A stretch of DNA of 64,000 bases from Massilia oculi (GCF_003143515.1 NZ_CP029343.1:5766001-5830000), one strand, 5' to 3'. Positions 8,923 to 18,872 are shown, numbered from the stretch's first letter. Made by a program: numbers and translations. The notes: a model not told the origin generated them from the letters alone.

Positions 8923-10199
8923 ATGGCCGCAACCGCCCCCGCCACCAGAGCCGGCACCGTCCTCTTCGCCAGCCTGATCGGCACCACGATCGAGTTCTAC
9001 GACTTCTACATCTACGCCACCGCCGCGGTGCTGGTGTTCCCGCAGCTGTTCTTCCCGGCCCTCGACCCGCCGCCGCGACCCTGCAATCGCTGGCGACCTT
9101 CTCCATCGCCTTCCTGGCCCGTCCGGTCGGCTCGGCCCTGTTCGGCCACTTCGGCGACCGCATCGGCCGCAAGTCGACCCTGGTCGCGGCCCTGCTCACG
9201 ATGGGCCTCTCGACCATCGTCATCGGCCTGCTGCCCACCTACGCCCAGATCGGCGTCGCGGCCCCGCTGCTGCTGGCGCTGTGTCGCTTCGGCCAGGGGC
9301 TCGGCCTGGGCGGGGAGTGGGGCGGGGCGGTGCTGCTCGCCACCGAGAACGCGCCGCCGGGCAAGCGCGCCTGGTTCGGCATGTTTCCGCAACTGGGGGC
9401 GCCGATCGGCTTCTTCCTGTCCGGCGTTACCTTCCTGCTGCTGGGAGAGGCGATGAGCGACGAAGCCTTTTTCAGCTGGGGCTGGCGCGTGCCCTTCCTG
9501 GCCAGCGCCTTGCTGGTCGCGGTCGGCCTGTACATCCGCCTGAAAATCACCGAGACGCCCGACTTCCAGCGGGTGCAGGCGCGCGGCGCCCAGGTGAAAC
9601 TGCCGATGGTGACGGTGGTGAGCGAGCATGGCCGCACCATGCTGCTGGGTGCGCTGGCGGCGATGGGCGGCTTCGCCTTCTTCTACCTGATGACGGTGTT
9701 CGCGCTCACCTGGGGCACGACCCGGATGGGCTTCACGCGCCAGCAGTTCCTGCTGCTGCAGCTGTTCGCGATCGTGTTCTTTGCCCTGACCATTCCCTTG
9801 TCGGCGCTGCTGGCCGACCGTGTCGGGCGGCGCGCGGCGCTGATGCTGGTGAGCGTGGCGATCGGCAGCTTCGGCCTGCTGTACGCCCCCCTGTTCGGCG
9901 CCGGCGCCTGGCTGCCGGTGGGGATCTTCATGGTGCTCGGGATGTCGCTGGTGGGCTTCGTCTATGGCCCGCTCGGCACCTTGCTGGCCGAACTGTTCCC
10001 GGCCGAGGTGCGCTATACCGGCGCGTCATTGACCTTCAATCTCGCGAGCATCCTGGGAGCGTCGGTGGCGCCCTATATCGCGCTGTGGCTGGGCACCAGG
10101 CATGGTCTGGCGCAGGTCGGCTACTACCTCAGCGCGGCATCGCTCGTCAGCCTGGCGGCGCTGGTGCTGCTCGGCCGCCAGCGGCGTCAGAAAGAATAG
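8923..10199 (+). pseudogene. MFS transporter, metabolite:H+ symporter family (copy 2), one frameshift
   Basis: Paralogue of the transporter at 7102, alignable end to end. It starts at ATG 8923 behind AGGAGA (8911-8916). The first 49 codons read correctly to FFPALDP; then one base is missing between 9069 and 9070, and the rest (AAATLQSLATF onward) continues in another frame to 10199. Restoring one G gives an intact protein of about 425 residues. The rest of the frame shows no decay, so a sequencing error in a GC run is the likelier cause; true inactivation is possible. The last 13 bases overlap the opposing DUF481 gene. Confidence 0.85.
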
Positions 10200-10990
10200 A
10201 CCATCGTCAGCGAGGTCTGGGTATCGGTGTTCTTCTTGTCGTCCGGGACATCGCTGTCGTTGCGCACGCTGAAGCCGGCCTTCATCTGCATGCTGCCGTT
10301 GATCTTGGTGCTCAGCGAGGTCTCGGCCACCGAATGGGTATTGCCGGTGCCTTTCTCGACGCTGACGGTCTGGGCGAAGAAGGCCGAGGGACTGACCTGC
10401 CAGCGGAACTGGGCCGCGCTGCGCACCGTCATGCCGCGCTCTTCTTCCTCGTTGTCGCGCTTGCCGACCGAATAGCCGGGACCGATCTCGACGTCAAGCG
10501 TCTTGTCGGGCGCCGTGTACCAGCGCGAACCGTAACCGATGCCGACCGTGGAGTACTTGCGGTAGGCGCCGAACCGGTCGTCGGTGTGGGTGGCCAGCAC
10601 GAAGGCGCGGCGGCCATCGCCCAGGAGCTTGAGCGAGGCCTTGGCCGAGGTGGCCCAGCGCTGGGCCGAGCGGCTCTTCACGGGCTCGCCGAACTCGTCC
10701 TCGTATTCGTCTTCCTTGAAATAGCCGCTGGCGATGAACTCATGGCTCCAGCGCGCCGTCTCGTGACGGGCATCGATCTTGCCTGTGACGGAGGTGCCGT
10801 TGGTATTGCCGGAGGTCGTAATCGCGCCGAGTTCGGCGGAGGTAAACCAGCCGCCATCCGGAATCGCCGGCATTGCGACGGCGAGCGGCGCGTGGACGTC
10901 GCCGATTTGGGGAAGATCGGGAGCGGCAAGCGCCGCACCCGGGATGCCAGCCAAGGCCAGCGCCAGGATCGAAAGTGGTTTCATCAGCAT
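10187..10990 (-). CDS. DUF481 (YdiY-like) outer-membrane protein
   Basis: Predicted secreted beta-barrel protein of 267 residues. A signal peptide (MKPLSILALALAGIPGAALA) is followed by the family hallmark TTSGNTNGTSV, alternating beta-strand patterns and a C-terminal Phe typical of outer-membrane insertion. The function of DUF481 proteins is not established. Two Met codons compete for the start (10990 and 10984); the second sits directly at the signal peptide. The 3' end overlaps the second MFS gene by 13 bases. It lies downstream of the purine permease on the same strand, 204 bases away. Confidence 0.85.
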   Translation of the reverse strand: MLMKPLSILALALAGIPGAALAAPDLPQIGDVHAPLAVAMPAIPDGGWFTSAELGAITTSGNTNGTSVTGKIDARHETARWSHEFIASGYFKEDEYEDEFGEPVKSRSAQRWATSAKASLKLLGDGRRAFVLATHTDDRFGAYRKYSTVGIGYGSRWYTAPDKTLDVEIGPGYSVGKRDNEEEERGMTVRSAAQFRWQVSPSAFFAQTVSVEKGTGNTHSVAETSLSTKINGSMQMKAGFSVRNDSDVPDDKKNTDTQTSLTMVYSF

Positions 10991-11194
10991 CTAGCGGCCG
11001 CATGGGCCGCGCCGTACCGCGTGGCGTGCCCAGGGCGACCGGCCCATCGTTCGTGGATCGTGCGCGACCGTGGTGGTAGCCGCGAGTAGACCGACATTGT
11101 AACGCAAAGACAGCGCGAACCGATGCGATCCGGCACGAACCGGGCGTTGTTTAGTAAAGCCCGGCGCGAACGACCGGTCGATTTTGTTGTCGCT

Positions 11195-12496
11195 CTACGC
11201 TCCGACGTAGACGATCTTGAAGGCGAACAGCCCCGCGATCACCCATACCACCGGCTTGACCTCGCGCGCGCGGCCGGTCAGCAGCTTGAGCACCGCATAG
11301 CTGATGAAGCCGAAGGCGATGCCCTCGGCGATCGAATAGGTGAACGGCATGCCCAGGGCGGTGACGGCGGCCGGGATGCTCTCGGTGCTGTCGTTCCACT
11401 CGACGTCTCCCAGGTCGGACAGCATCAGGCAGGCCACGAACAGCAGCGCCGGGGCGGTGGCGTAGGCCGGCACCACGGCTGCCAGCGGCGCGATGAACAG
11501 GCAGGCCAGGAACAGCGCGGCCACGGTCAGGGCGGTGAGGCCGGTGCGCCCGCCGGCCTGCACGCCGGACGCGCTTTCCAGGTAGGCGGTGGTGCTGGAC
11601 GTGCCCAGCACGCTGCCGGCGACGATGGCGCCGCTGTCGGCCAGCAGTGCCTTGCCCATTTGATCGCCGCGAGCCATCTTGTCCTCGCTCAGCAGGCCGG
11701 CGCGGCGCGCCACGCCCATCAGGGTGCCGGTGGCGTCGAACAGCTCGACCAGGAAGAACACCAGCACCACATTCAGGATGCCTGCCGCGAGGGCGCCCGG
11801 GACGTCGAGCTGGAACAGGGTCGGTTCGATCGACGGCGGCAGCGAGAACAAGCCCTGATAGGTGTTCCCGCCGAAGAAGAAGCTGAGCACCGTCACCAGT
11901 ACGATGCCGATCAGGATCGCGCCGCGCACCCGCAGCCGGTCCAGCGCCACGATGGCGAAGAAACCGATGGTCGCCATGATCGCGGCGGGCTGGTGCAGGT
12001 CGCCGGCCTTGACCAGGGTGGCTTCGTTGGTGACCACGATGCCGGCGTTCTTGAGGGCGATCAGGGCCAGGAACATGCCCAGGCCCACCGTGATCGCGAC
12101 CCGCATCGAGCGCGGGATGCCGTCCACGATCATGGCGCGCAAGCCCACCATGGTGACCAGGATGAACAGGCAACCCGAGATGAACACGGCGCCCAGCGCC
12201 GCCTGCCAGGGGATGCCCATGCCGAGCACCACGGCATACGCGAAATAGGCGTTCAGGCCCATGCCGGGCGCCATCGCGATCGGGTAGTTGGCGTACAGGC
12301 CCATGATGGCGGTGCCGCCGGCGGCCACCAGGCAGGTGGCGACGAACACCGATTCCTTCGGCATGCCGGCGTCGCCCAGGATCGAGGGGTTGACGAAGAT
12401 GATGTAGACCATCGTCAGGAAGGTAGTCAGTCCGGCCATCATCTCGGTGCGGATGCTGGTCTTGTTTTCGCTGAGTTTGAAGAGTCGTTCGAGCAT
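11195..12496 (-). CDS. NCS2-family purine permease (AzgA/PbuG type)
   Basis: Inner-membrane nucleobase:H+ symporter of the AzgA branch (adenine, guanine or hypoxanthine), about 433 residues with many hydrophobic helices. Diagnostic stretches are NPSIL, APGMGLNAYF, VELFDATGTLMG and GTSSTTAYLESA. The frame stays open to an ATG at 12532, but MLERLFKLSENKTS at 12496 matches the usual N-terminus, so the shorter start is preferred. I saw no purine riboswitch in the short leader. It is divergent from the DUF2863-like gene at 12628. Confidence 0.88.
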   Translation of the reverse strand: MLERLFKLSENKTSIRTEMMAGLTTFLTMVYIIFVNPSILGDAGMPKESVFVATCLVAAGGTAIMGLYANYPIAMAPGMGLNAYFAYAVVLGMGIPWQAALGAVFISGCLFILVTMVGLRAMIVDGIPRSMRVAITVGLGMFLALIALKNAGIVVTNEATLVKAGDLHQPAAIMATIGFFAIVALDRLRVRGAILIGIVLVTVLSFFFGGNTYQGLFSLPPSIEPTLFQLDVPGALAAGILNVVLVFFLVELFDATGTLMGVARRAGLLSEDKMARGDQMGKALLADSGAIVAGSVLGTSSTTAYLESASGVQAGGRTGLTALTVAALFLACLFIAPLAAVVPAYATAPALLFVACLMLSDLGDVEWNDSTESIPAAVTALGMPFTYSIAEGIAFGFISYAVLKLLTGRAREVKPVVWVIAGLFAFKIVYVGA

Positions 12497-12627
12497 GGGG
12501 CACTTTCGGGATGTGTTTTTTGCCCGAAGCATAGCACCCGGGCACGGCGCCTGCAGCCCGCGGCGCTACGCCGGGGCGCGCGGCGGTGTTACCATGCCGG
12601 CTCGAACCTCCATACATTGTTAACACC

Positions 12628-13829
12628 ATGCCGAAGAACAAGCGTCCCGCACCCCGCACCTCGAACAACACGCGCGAACCCGACACCGATGCGCAAGCCC
12701 GGCTGATGGCCGACATGGCCCTCGAGATCGCCGAGCGCGAGGACGAAGCTGCGCAGGGCGGCGACCAGGCGGAGGCCCTTGCCAGCCTGGTGCGCAAGGC
12801 GATCCGCAAGAAGCACGACGAGGTGCTGTACGAGGCGATCGAACTGGCGCGCTACACCGACCCGCTGGCCTGCCGCCTGCTGCGAGCCCGCGTGGAAGAA
12901 GAAGCCGCCACCCTGCGCATCCGGCGCGAAGAAGGTCCCGAATACGAGATCGACGCCTTCCTCGTGCCGCTGTTCGTGCGCAGCCGCGGCGGACTCGATG
13001 CCCGTGAAAACTTCCAGGACCCCGTCGCCTTCGAAAGCCTTTCGGCCAGCTTCCAGTCCCATGGCCTGGACAGCAAGGACGCACGGGTGGTGCTGCTGCA
13101 GCATGCCTATGACCTGGCCGAGATCGACCACATCGCCTACGGCACGCTGCACCAGATGCTGCGCGAAGCCGCGGCGTCGCTGCTGGAAAAGAAGCTGCAG
13201 CCGGCGCCGACCATCGAGGCCAGCATGCGCGGCTGGACCGGCGAGCCGGTGGCCCCGACGAGACCGCGCTCGAACTGCGCTTCCTGCTCGGCTTTTCGCT
13301 CAAGCGCGCCGACGATCCGTTCTACCGGGTGCCGCGCGACGAAGCGGGCAGCGACGCCTATTTCGCGGCGCGCATGGAGCGCTACCGCGCCTGGACCGAG
13401 GCCGTCGCCCCGCTGGTGGCGCGGGTGCTATCGTCCAACCCGGACCGCCTGGAGCTGAACTTCCTCTACCAGGACCTGTTCTACGGCGCCAAGGAGCAGG
13501 GCGTGGCCGAACTGGCGACGCTTGGCGTGCTGTCCGAGGCCAAGCGCCTGCTGGCGGCCAAGGACCTGGCGCCGGACGCGGTGCACGCCGCCGTCGCGCC
13601 GCTCGACATGGGCGAGCACGTGATCCTGCGCGCCAACCTGTATGCGCTCGACGGCGGCCAGCCGTGGGGCAGCGTCGAGAAGCCGGTCGACCTGGCGGCC
13701 GACCTGGCCGCCGAGGTCGATGAATTGTGCGATGCACTATTGTCGCTGGGCCTGGAGGGCGTCTCGATCGCGGCCGGTTTCAGCGTTGACGGCCATGCGG
13801 AAGGCGCCGAGCCCTACCACCCCGCCTGA
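12628..13829 (+). pseudogene. DUF2863-like hypothetical protein, one frameshift
   Basis: Roughly 400-residue soluble protein without recognisable catalytic motifs; it resembles the betaproteobacterial DUF2863 family (tentative). The N-terminal part reads from ATG 12628 to GWTGEPVAP. One base is then missing in the C run at 13253-13256, and DETALELRFLLGF continues in the next frame to 13829. Both halves are clean coding sequence, so restoring one C gives one protein. The N-terminus (about 1-60) is charged and probably disordered. Function unknown. Confidence 0.7.
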
Positions 13830-14036
13830 CCTCCCCGTCCCGAACCGCCGCCGGACGGACTTTGCCGGATTGTGGCCGCAAGGACGGTGAACCGGCGCTT
13901 TCGGCCCCGGATTTCAGTGCAACACGTCAAGTTTTTGCCGTATTTTCGTAGTGGATTTTCTTGTGTTGGTGTAGGAGGCGCCTTACAGAAACTTGCCCGG
14001 TAGACGGACTCTCTCTATGAGGCCCAGCAGTAGACC

Positions 14037-14068
14037 GCAATATTTCGTTACATCCCGCGAAATATTGC
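14037..14068. promoter_or_regulatory. Perfect 11-bp inverted repeat upstream of glycosyltransferase
   Basis: The arms GCAATATTTCG (14037-14047) and CGAAATATTGC (14058-14068) are perfect reverse complements separated by 10 bases. They lie in the 394-base gene-free stretch 13830-14223, about 155 bases before the glycosyltransferase start. The AT-rich arms stand out in GC-rich DNA and are too weak in GC for a terminator, so an operator for a dimeric regulator is likely. A related half-sequence (AAAATATT) follows at 14081-14088. The rest of the stretch holds no gene I can support. Confidence 0.6.
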
Positions 14069-14223
14069 TTTGCACAACTGAAAATATTGGGAAAATTGCA
14101 TGATACGATTCCTGGGTTCGACCGGCTTCCCGTGCAGCGCCACGGCCTTGTGAGAGAGAGAAGAAGCGGTCCAGTTTGACCCTACCAACAACTAGAGCGC
14201 CGCCAAGGCGAAAGGAAATCGAC

Positions 14224-15402
14224 ATGCCGACCCTGATCGTGTTTTGCCACCTCCGCTGGGATTTCGTGTTCCAGCGCCCACAGCACCTGATGACCCGCCT
14301 GGCCGAACACTACAACGTCCTTTTCGTGGAGGAACCGATGCATACCGCCGGCGAGGCACGACTGGAGAAGAACGTGGTCGCGCCGAACATCACCGTGTGC
14401 CGTCCGCACACCCCGATCCAGCAATTCGGCTTCCACGACGACCAGCTGCCGACCCTGCAGGCGCTGCTCGCCAACCTGGTGCCTGAGGACGAAGCGCCGA
14501 TCGTCTGGTTCTACACCCCGATGGCGCTGCCGCTGCTGCAGGTCTTCAAGCCGTCCAAGGTGATCTATGACTGCATGGACGAACTGGCCATGTTCAAGAA
14601 TGCGCCGAAGCAGCTGCTGCAGCGCGAAAGCGCACTGCTGAACATCGCCGACGTCGTCTTCACCGGCGGCCCGAGCCTGTACCAGTCGAAACGCGACCGT
14701 CACACCAACGCCCACTGCTTCTCGAGCAGCGTCGACGCCAAACACTTCCGCCAGGCCCAGGATCGCGCCATCTCGCACCCGGACCAGGCCCACATCGCGC
14801 ATCCTCGCCTGGGCTTCTATGGCGTGATCGACGAACGCTTCGACGTCGACCTCGTCTCGAGCATGGCCGATGCCCACCCGGACTGGCAGATCGTGCTGGT
14901 CGGCCCGGTCGTCAAAATCGATCCGGCGACCCTTCCGAAGCAGCCGAACGTCCACTACATGGGCCAGCGCACCTATGACCAGCTGCCGCAGTTCCTGGCC
15001 GGATGGGACGTCTGCCTGCTGCCGTTCGCGATGAACGATTCGACCAAGTTCATCAGCCCGACCAAGGTGCTCGAATACATGGCGGCCGAGCTGCCATGCG
15101 TGTCGACCCCGATCACCGACGTCAAGGTGCCGTACGGCGACGTGGTGGAGATCGCCGAATCGCACGGCGACTTCATCGCCGCCTGCGAGCGCCAGCTGGC
15201 GCTGGGCGACGAAAAACGCCAGGCACAGGCCGGCCGCATGCGCCAGGTGGTGGCAGGGACCTCGTGGGACCTGACCGCCAGCCGCATGCACGAACTGATC
15301 GGCATCGCCGTCCCAGGCAACAAGGTCGAGCGCTTCTTTGCCAACAGCCAGGAGGCGGTGCGCGTGCCGGCGGAGCAGTTGCCGGTGGCGCAGGTAGGCT
15401 GA
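14224..15402 (+). CDS. Glycosyltransferase, GT-B fold (GT1/GT4-like)
   Basis: Cytoplasmic sugar transferase of 392 residues. It opens with LIVFCHLRWDFVFQRPQHL, the start seen in a group of exopolysaccharide-type transferases related to TuaH. The C-terminal half carries the donor-binding segment KFISPTKVLEYMA followed by a Pro-Cys-Val strand, and GFYGVIDERFD starts the second Rossmann lobe. AAAGGAAAT just before ATG 14224 fixes the start over an upstream in-frame GTG. It stands alone, without other polysaccharide genes, after a 394-base leader carrying a perfect dyad. Donor and acceptor are unknown. Confidence 0.85.
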   Translation: MPTLIVFCHLRWDFVFQRPQHLMTRLAEHYNVLFVEEPMHTAGEARLEKNVVAPNITVCRPHTPIQQFGFHDDQLPTLQALLANLVPEDEAPIVWFYTPMALPLLQVFKPSKVIYDCMDELAMFKNAPKQLLQRESALLNIADVVFTGGPSLYQSKRDRHTNAHCFSSSVDAKHFRQAQDRAISHPDQAHIAHPRLGFYGVIDERFDVDLVSSMADAHPDWQIVLVGPVVKIDPATLPKQPNVHYMGQRTYDQLPQFLAGWDVCLLPFAMNDSTKFISPTKVLEYMAAELPCVSTPITDVKVPYGDVVEIAESHGDFIAACERQLALGDEKRQAQAGRMRQVVAGTSWDLTASRMHELIGIAVPGNKVERFFANSQEAVRVPAEQLPVAQVG

Positions 15403-15459
15403 ATACAGTTGAATAGAGTGTGCTGGGTCGGTCAATCCCGGCCCGCACATCTGGCACAT

Positions 15460-15481
15460 CGTCCCCGCCTTCGCGGGGACG
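15460..15481. terminator. Hairpin between convergent genes
   Basis: A 9-bp perfect stem (GTCCCCGC at 15461-15468 with GCGGGGAC at 15473-15480, closed by the outer C-G pair) with loop CTTC, followed by GCGTTTTC. It sits between the convergent glycosyltransferase and hybrid kinase genes and fits a bidirectional terminator. The short T run makes it a weak one on the plus strand. Confidence 0.6.
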
Positions 15482-15532
15482 GCGTTTTCAGGCCAACGAA
15501 GAAGCTTCACGTTTGGCCGCACGGGCGTTGAT

Positions 15533-17881
15533 TCACACCCTCCTGAGCACTTCCTCGATCGCCTCCACCGTCGCCGGCTTGGTCAGGTGCTCGTCGAACC
15601 CCGCCGCCTTCGTCCTGGCGCGATCGGCCTCTCCACCCCAACCGGTCAGCGCCACCAGCCGGATGCCCGCCAGGCGCGCGTCTTGCCTGATCGCCGCCGC
15701 CACCTCATAGCCCGACATGCCCGGCATGCCCAGGTCCAGGAACACTACGTCCGGCATCAGGCTGGGCAGCATGCGCAGCGCCTGGCGGCCGTCGTTGGCC
15801 ACCGGCGCGCGGTGGCCCATCATATTGAGCAGGGCGGCCAGGGTCTCGGCTGCATCGCGGTTGTCGTCGACCACCAGCACGCTGCGGCCTTCATGCGCAG
15901 CCCCGGATGCCGTCCCGGGCGCCCCGGCCTCGTCCGCGGGCAGCGCTGCTTGCGCATCGGTCACCAGCGGCAGGCGCACCGTGAAGGTGCTGCCGGCATT
16001 GGTGCCGGCGCTGGCGGCGCTCACGCTGCCGCCGTGCAGCTCGACCAGGCTGCGCACCAGCGACAGGCCGATGCCGAGCCCGCCAGATCCGGGCTGCTGC
16101 GCCTGGCCGACCTGGGTGAACATGCGGAATACCTCTTCCAGCGCCTCGGGCGCGATGCCGATCCCGTTGTCGGACACCGTCACCACCGCCTGCTCGCCGT
16201 CGCGCCTGGCCTCCAGCGCGATGCGTCCGCCCTTGGGCGTATAGCGCGCCGCATTGTTCAGCAGATTGCTCACCACCTGGGTCAGACGGGTGGGATCGGC
16301 GTCCAGCACGAGGTCTTCCTGCGGCAGCCGCAGGTCGAAAGCATGGCGCGCCGCCTCGATCAGCGGCATGCTGGTTTCGACCGCGGCCGCGAGGATCGTC
16401 GCCAGGTGGACGCGCTCGCGCCGCAGCTCGACCCGGCCGCGCGTGATGCGCGCCACGTCCAGCAGGTCGTCGACCAGGTTCACCAGGTGGTCGAGCTGGC
16501 GCTCCATGATGTCGTGCACGCGGCTGACCGCGTCGAGGTCGGCGGGCGAGCGGCGGATGAACTGCAGCCCGCTGCGGATCGGCGCCAGAGGATTCCTCAG
16601 TTCGTGCGCCAGGGTGGCGAGGAACTCGGTCTTGAGGCGGTTGGCTTCGGACAGGTCGGCCGCCATGCGCCGCAGCGCGGCCTCGGACTGGCGCCGTTCG
16701 GTAATATCGGTGAACAGCACCGCGACCCGGCGCCGTTCGGGCGGCCCCAGCCGCGTCGCGTGCACGTCGAACCAGCGGTGCAGGCCCTTCGCCTCGTTCT
16801 GGAAGCGCACCGCCTCGCCGGTCTGCGCCACCTGGCCATAGATCTCGAACCAGTGCTGCTCGTGCGCTGGCACCATCTGGCGGATCGTCTTGCCCACCGC
16901 ATCAAGCAGGCCGGTGTGCTTGGCGAAGGCCGGATTGGTCTCGACGAACAGGTAGTCGCAGGGCTTGCCGTCGGCATCGTAGATCATGTCGATCACGCAC
17001 AGGCCCTCGTCGATCGAGTCGAACACGGTGCGGTAGCGCTCCTCGGTGGCGCGCAGCTGCTGCTCGGCCTCGCGCTGGCGTGTGGCGTCCATCACCACCC
17101 CATGCACCTCGCGCGGCGCGCCATGGCCATCGTACTCGACGTGGCCGCGCGCGATCATCCAGCGCCAGCCGCCGGCAGCCGCGCGGACGCGGTAGGTGGC
17201 GGCATAGGCGCCTTCGCCGTCGATCGCGGAATTGATCAAGGCGATGGTCGGCTCGACGTCGTCCGGATGGAAGGCCGCCAGATAGGTGGCGAGCGGCGCG
17301 TCAAGGCGCCGCTCCTGCGGCACGCCGAACAGCGCCGCCATGCGGGCGTCGGCCCGCACCCGGTCGGGCTCGATGTCCCACGACCAGATCCCCAGCTCGG
17401 CGGCCTCCACGATGCGCTCCAGGCGCGAGCGCGTCTGCTCCAGCTCGGCTTCCGCCCGGTGCCGTTCGACCCGGCTGCTGAAGGCCTCGATGTAGAAGCG
17501 CGCCTTGGCGCGCAGGATCGTGGGGGAGAGCGGTTCGGTGAGCACCGCGATGGCGCCGGCGTCGTACAGCAATTCTTGCGGGAAGGGCAGGGGTTGCGGC
17601 AGCCCGAGCGCCACGATCGGCGTGCGGCTGGAACGCGGGTTGCCGCGCACCGCCCGGATGGTCTCGAGCGTCCCCTCGGCATCACCCGAGTAGCCGACCA
17701 AGATCAGGGCGAAGTCGCCCGCGCGTGCCTGGGCCAGGCCATCGGCCGGCGTGGCGGCCCGGACGATGTCCTGGTCCAGCTCGCGCGAGACCTGGTTGAC
17801 GATCGGGTCGTCGATCGCGCGCTTGCAGATGAAGAGAACGCTCCTGTGGCTGGCGTGCGGTAGGGTGTCGGTCAAGGACAT
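15533..17881 (-). CDS. Hybrid histidine kinase (pseudo-REC, PAS x2, HisKA, HATPase, REC)
   Basis: Soluble hybrid sensor kinase of 782 residues. A receiver-like N-terminal domain (about 14-130) lacks the usual acidic DD and phospho-Asp set. Two PAS domains follow (about 150-275 and 285-405). The kinase core has the H-box HELRNPLAP, N-box NLLNNAARYT, G1 DNGIGI and G2 GLGIGLSLV. The C-terminal receiver is complete: VVDDN, phospho-acceptor in VFLDLGMPG, and LTKPA. No membrane helix is seen, so the signal is probably cytoplasmic. No response regulator lies beside it, and the output is unknown. Confidence 0.9.
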   Translation of the reverse strand: MSLTDTLPHASHRSVLFICKRAIDDPIVNQVSRELDQDIVRAATPADGLAQARAGDFALILVGYSGDAEGTLETIRAVRGNPRSSRTPIVALGLPQPLPFPQELLYDAGAIAVLTEPLSPTILRAKARFYIEAFSSRVERHRAEAELEQTRSRLERIVEAAELGIWSWDIEPDRVRADARMAALFGVPQERRLDAPLATYLAAFHPDDVEPTIALINSAIDGEGAYAATYRVRAAAGGWRWMIARGHVEYDGHGAPREVHGVVMDATRQREAEQQLRATEERYRTVFDSIDEGLCVIDMIYDADGKPCDYLFVETNPAFAKHTGLLDAVGKTIRQMVPAHEQHWFEIYGQVAQTGEAVRFQNEAKGLHRWFDVHATRLGPPERRRVAVLFTDITERRQSEAALRRMAADLSEANRLKTEFLATLAHELRNPLAPIRSGLQFIRRSPADLDAVSRVHDIMERQLDHLVNLVDDLLDVARITRGRVELRRERVHLATILAAAVETSMPLIEAARHAFDLRLPQEDLVLDADPTRLTQVVSNLLNNAARYTPKGGRIALEARRDGEQAVVTVSDNGIGIAPEALEEVFRMFTQVGQAQQPGSGGLGIGLSLVRSLVELHGGSVSAASAGTNAGSTFTVRLPLVTDAQAALPADEAGAPGTASGAAHEGRSVLVVDDNRDAAETLAALLNMMGHRAPVANDGRQALRMLPSLMPDVVFLDLGMPGMSGYEVAAAIRQDARLAGIRLVALTGWGGEADRARTKAAGFDEHLTKPATVEAIEEVLRRV

Positions 17882-17979
17882 CGTGGCCCGAATATATGGT
17901 TATGGTTATTTCGGCAATCTAAGTGTCGCGCCGGGCCATGTCAACGACTTTGCGTACCTGCTGCGCGCGGCGTACCCGG

Positions 17980-18240
17980 TCAGGATTTGTCCGGCACCTG
18001 CTGCGAAGGCACCGGCGTTCGCAGCGCCTCGGGAATGGCGTCGGCGATGCCTTGCGATGGCGCCTTGCCAATCCTGCGCGCCTCGTCGGACTGCTGGTCG
18101 AGGTTCACTTCTTCGGCCACGTCGAAGCGGCCGTCCTCGGCGCCTTCGTCGCCCGGCAACAGGTTGTCGGAACGGTTGTCCTGGCCGCCGGAGCGAACCG
18201 GGGCGCCTGGCTTGCGGTCAGAGTGATCATGAGTGCTCAT
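17980..18240 (-). CDS. Small disordered hypothetical protein
   Basis: An 86-residue hydrophilic protein rich in Asp, Glu, Gln, Arg and Ser, with no predicted fold. A strong GGAGGT seven bases before ATG 18240 (MSTHDHSD) supports translation and makes the in-frame ATG at 18252 less likely. A lower-quality reading on the other strand was judged spurious. Similar small charged proteins are common as stress-associated hypotheticals in this group. Function unknown. Confidence 0.6.
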   Translation of the reverse strand: MSTHDHSDRKPGAPVRSGGQDNRSDNLLPGDEGAEDGRFDVAEEVNLDQQSDEARRIGKAPSQGIADAIPEALRTPVPSQQVPDKS

Positions 18241-18337
18241 GCGGACCTCCATGGAGTGTTGAACATGGCACGATTATCGCGCAGCGCCCCTGCGCCGGGC
18301 GCACGCCAGCGTCGCGGTCGGGCGCTCACGGACCACC

Positions 18338-18607
18338 TCACGGACCACGTTTTTTGCGCGGCAAATTCTTTTCCAGGATGGCCCACAAGATCAAGCCATA
18401 GGCCAGCAGCCTGATCAGGTAGTGCAGCGGCGAATCCTCGCCGCCGCCATCGCGCAATACCGAGTACACGCGGTGCAGCCCTTCGATCGCGAACGACAGG
18501 GCGAAATACAGGAAGAAACGGTCGCCGCTGGCGCGCCAGAAGCGCAGGAAGAACAGGGCGATGATCAGGGAAGCCATGGCGATGGCGCCGGCCAGCATGT
18601 GGGTCAT
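18338..18607 (-). CDS. DUF5985-like small membrane protein (second of pair)
   Basis: An 89-residue inner-membrane protein with three predicted helices and a basic C-terminus (LPRKKRGP). RFWRASGDRFFLYFALSFA, with a charged motif between helices 1 and 2, resembles DUF5985. It starts four bases after the stop of the related gene at 18612-18872, so both come from one transcript and probably form a pair. No biochemical function is known. Confidence 0.75.
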   Translation of the reverse strand: MTHMLAGAIAMASLIIALFFLRFWRASGDRFFLYFALSFAIEGLHRVYSVLRDGGGEDSPLHYLIRLLAYGLILWAILEKNLPRKKRGP

Positions 18608-18611
18608 CGCT

Positions 18612-18872
18612 TCATTCCTTCTCGTAGATCAGGCCGTAGAGCAGGAGCAGGCAAGCCACCAGCGCGCTGGCCTGGCGCCACGGCAGCAAGTCGACCTCGG
18701 TCGGAAACACCACCTTGTCCAATAACAGCAACAGATTATTCAAGGTCATGCCCGCGAAACAGGCGCCGCTCCAGAACAGGAGGCGGAGGCGCGTGCGCCG
18801 GTAGCCGGTGAACAGCAGCACGGCGCAGCTCAGCGAGGTCAGCATGCAGAGGGTATAGATCACTTCGCCCAT
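18612..18872 (-). CDS. DUF5985-like small membrane protein (first of pair)
   Basis: An 86-residue inner-membrane protein with three hydrophobic segments and the motif FTGYRRTRLRLLFWSGACF between the first two, matching the pattern of its neighbour (RFWRASGDRFFLYFA). It is followed after four bases by its paralogue. Tandem relatives of this size suggest a heteromeric membrane complex; this is inference. The gene upstream on the same strand (18976-19368) may regulate or work with the pair. Confidence 0.75.
   Translation of the reverse strand: MGEVIYTLCMLTSLSCAVLLFTGYRRTRLRLLFWSGACFAGMTLNNLLLLLDKVVFPTEVDLLPWRQASALVACLLLLYGLIYEKE

Noticed and set aside
12497..12627. Purine riboswitch before the nucleobase permease
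   Set aside because: The leader is short and GC-rich, and shows neither the conserved core nor the loop pairing.
17923..18414. Plus-strand gene over the disordered 86-residue protein
   Set aside because: It lacks a ribosome site and is Arg/Ala/Leu-rich shadow sequence, whereas the minus-strand reading has GGAGGT at a good distance.
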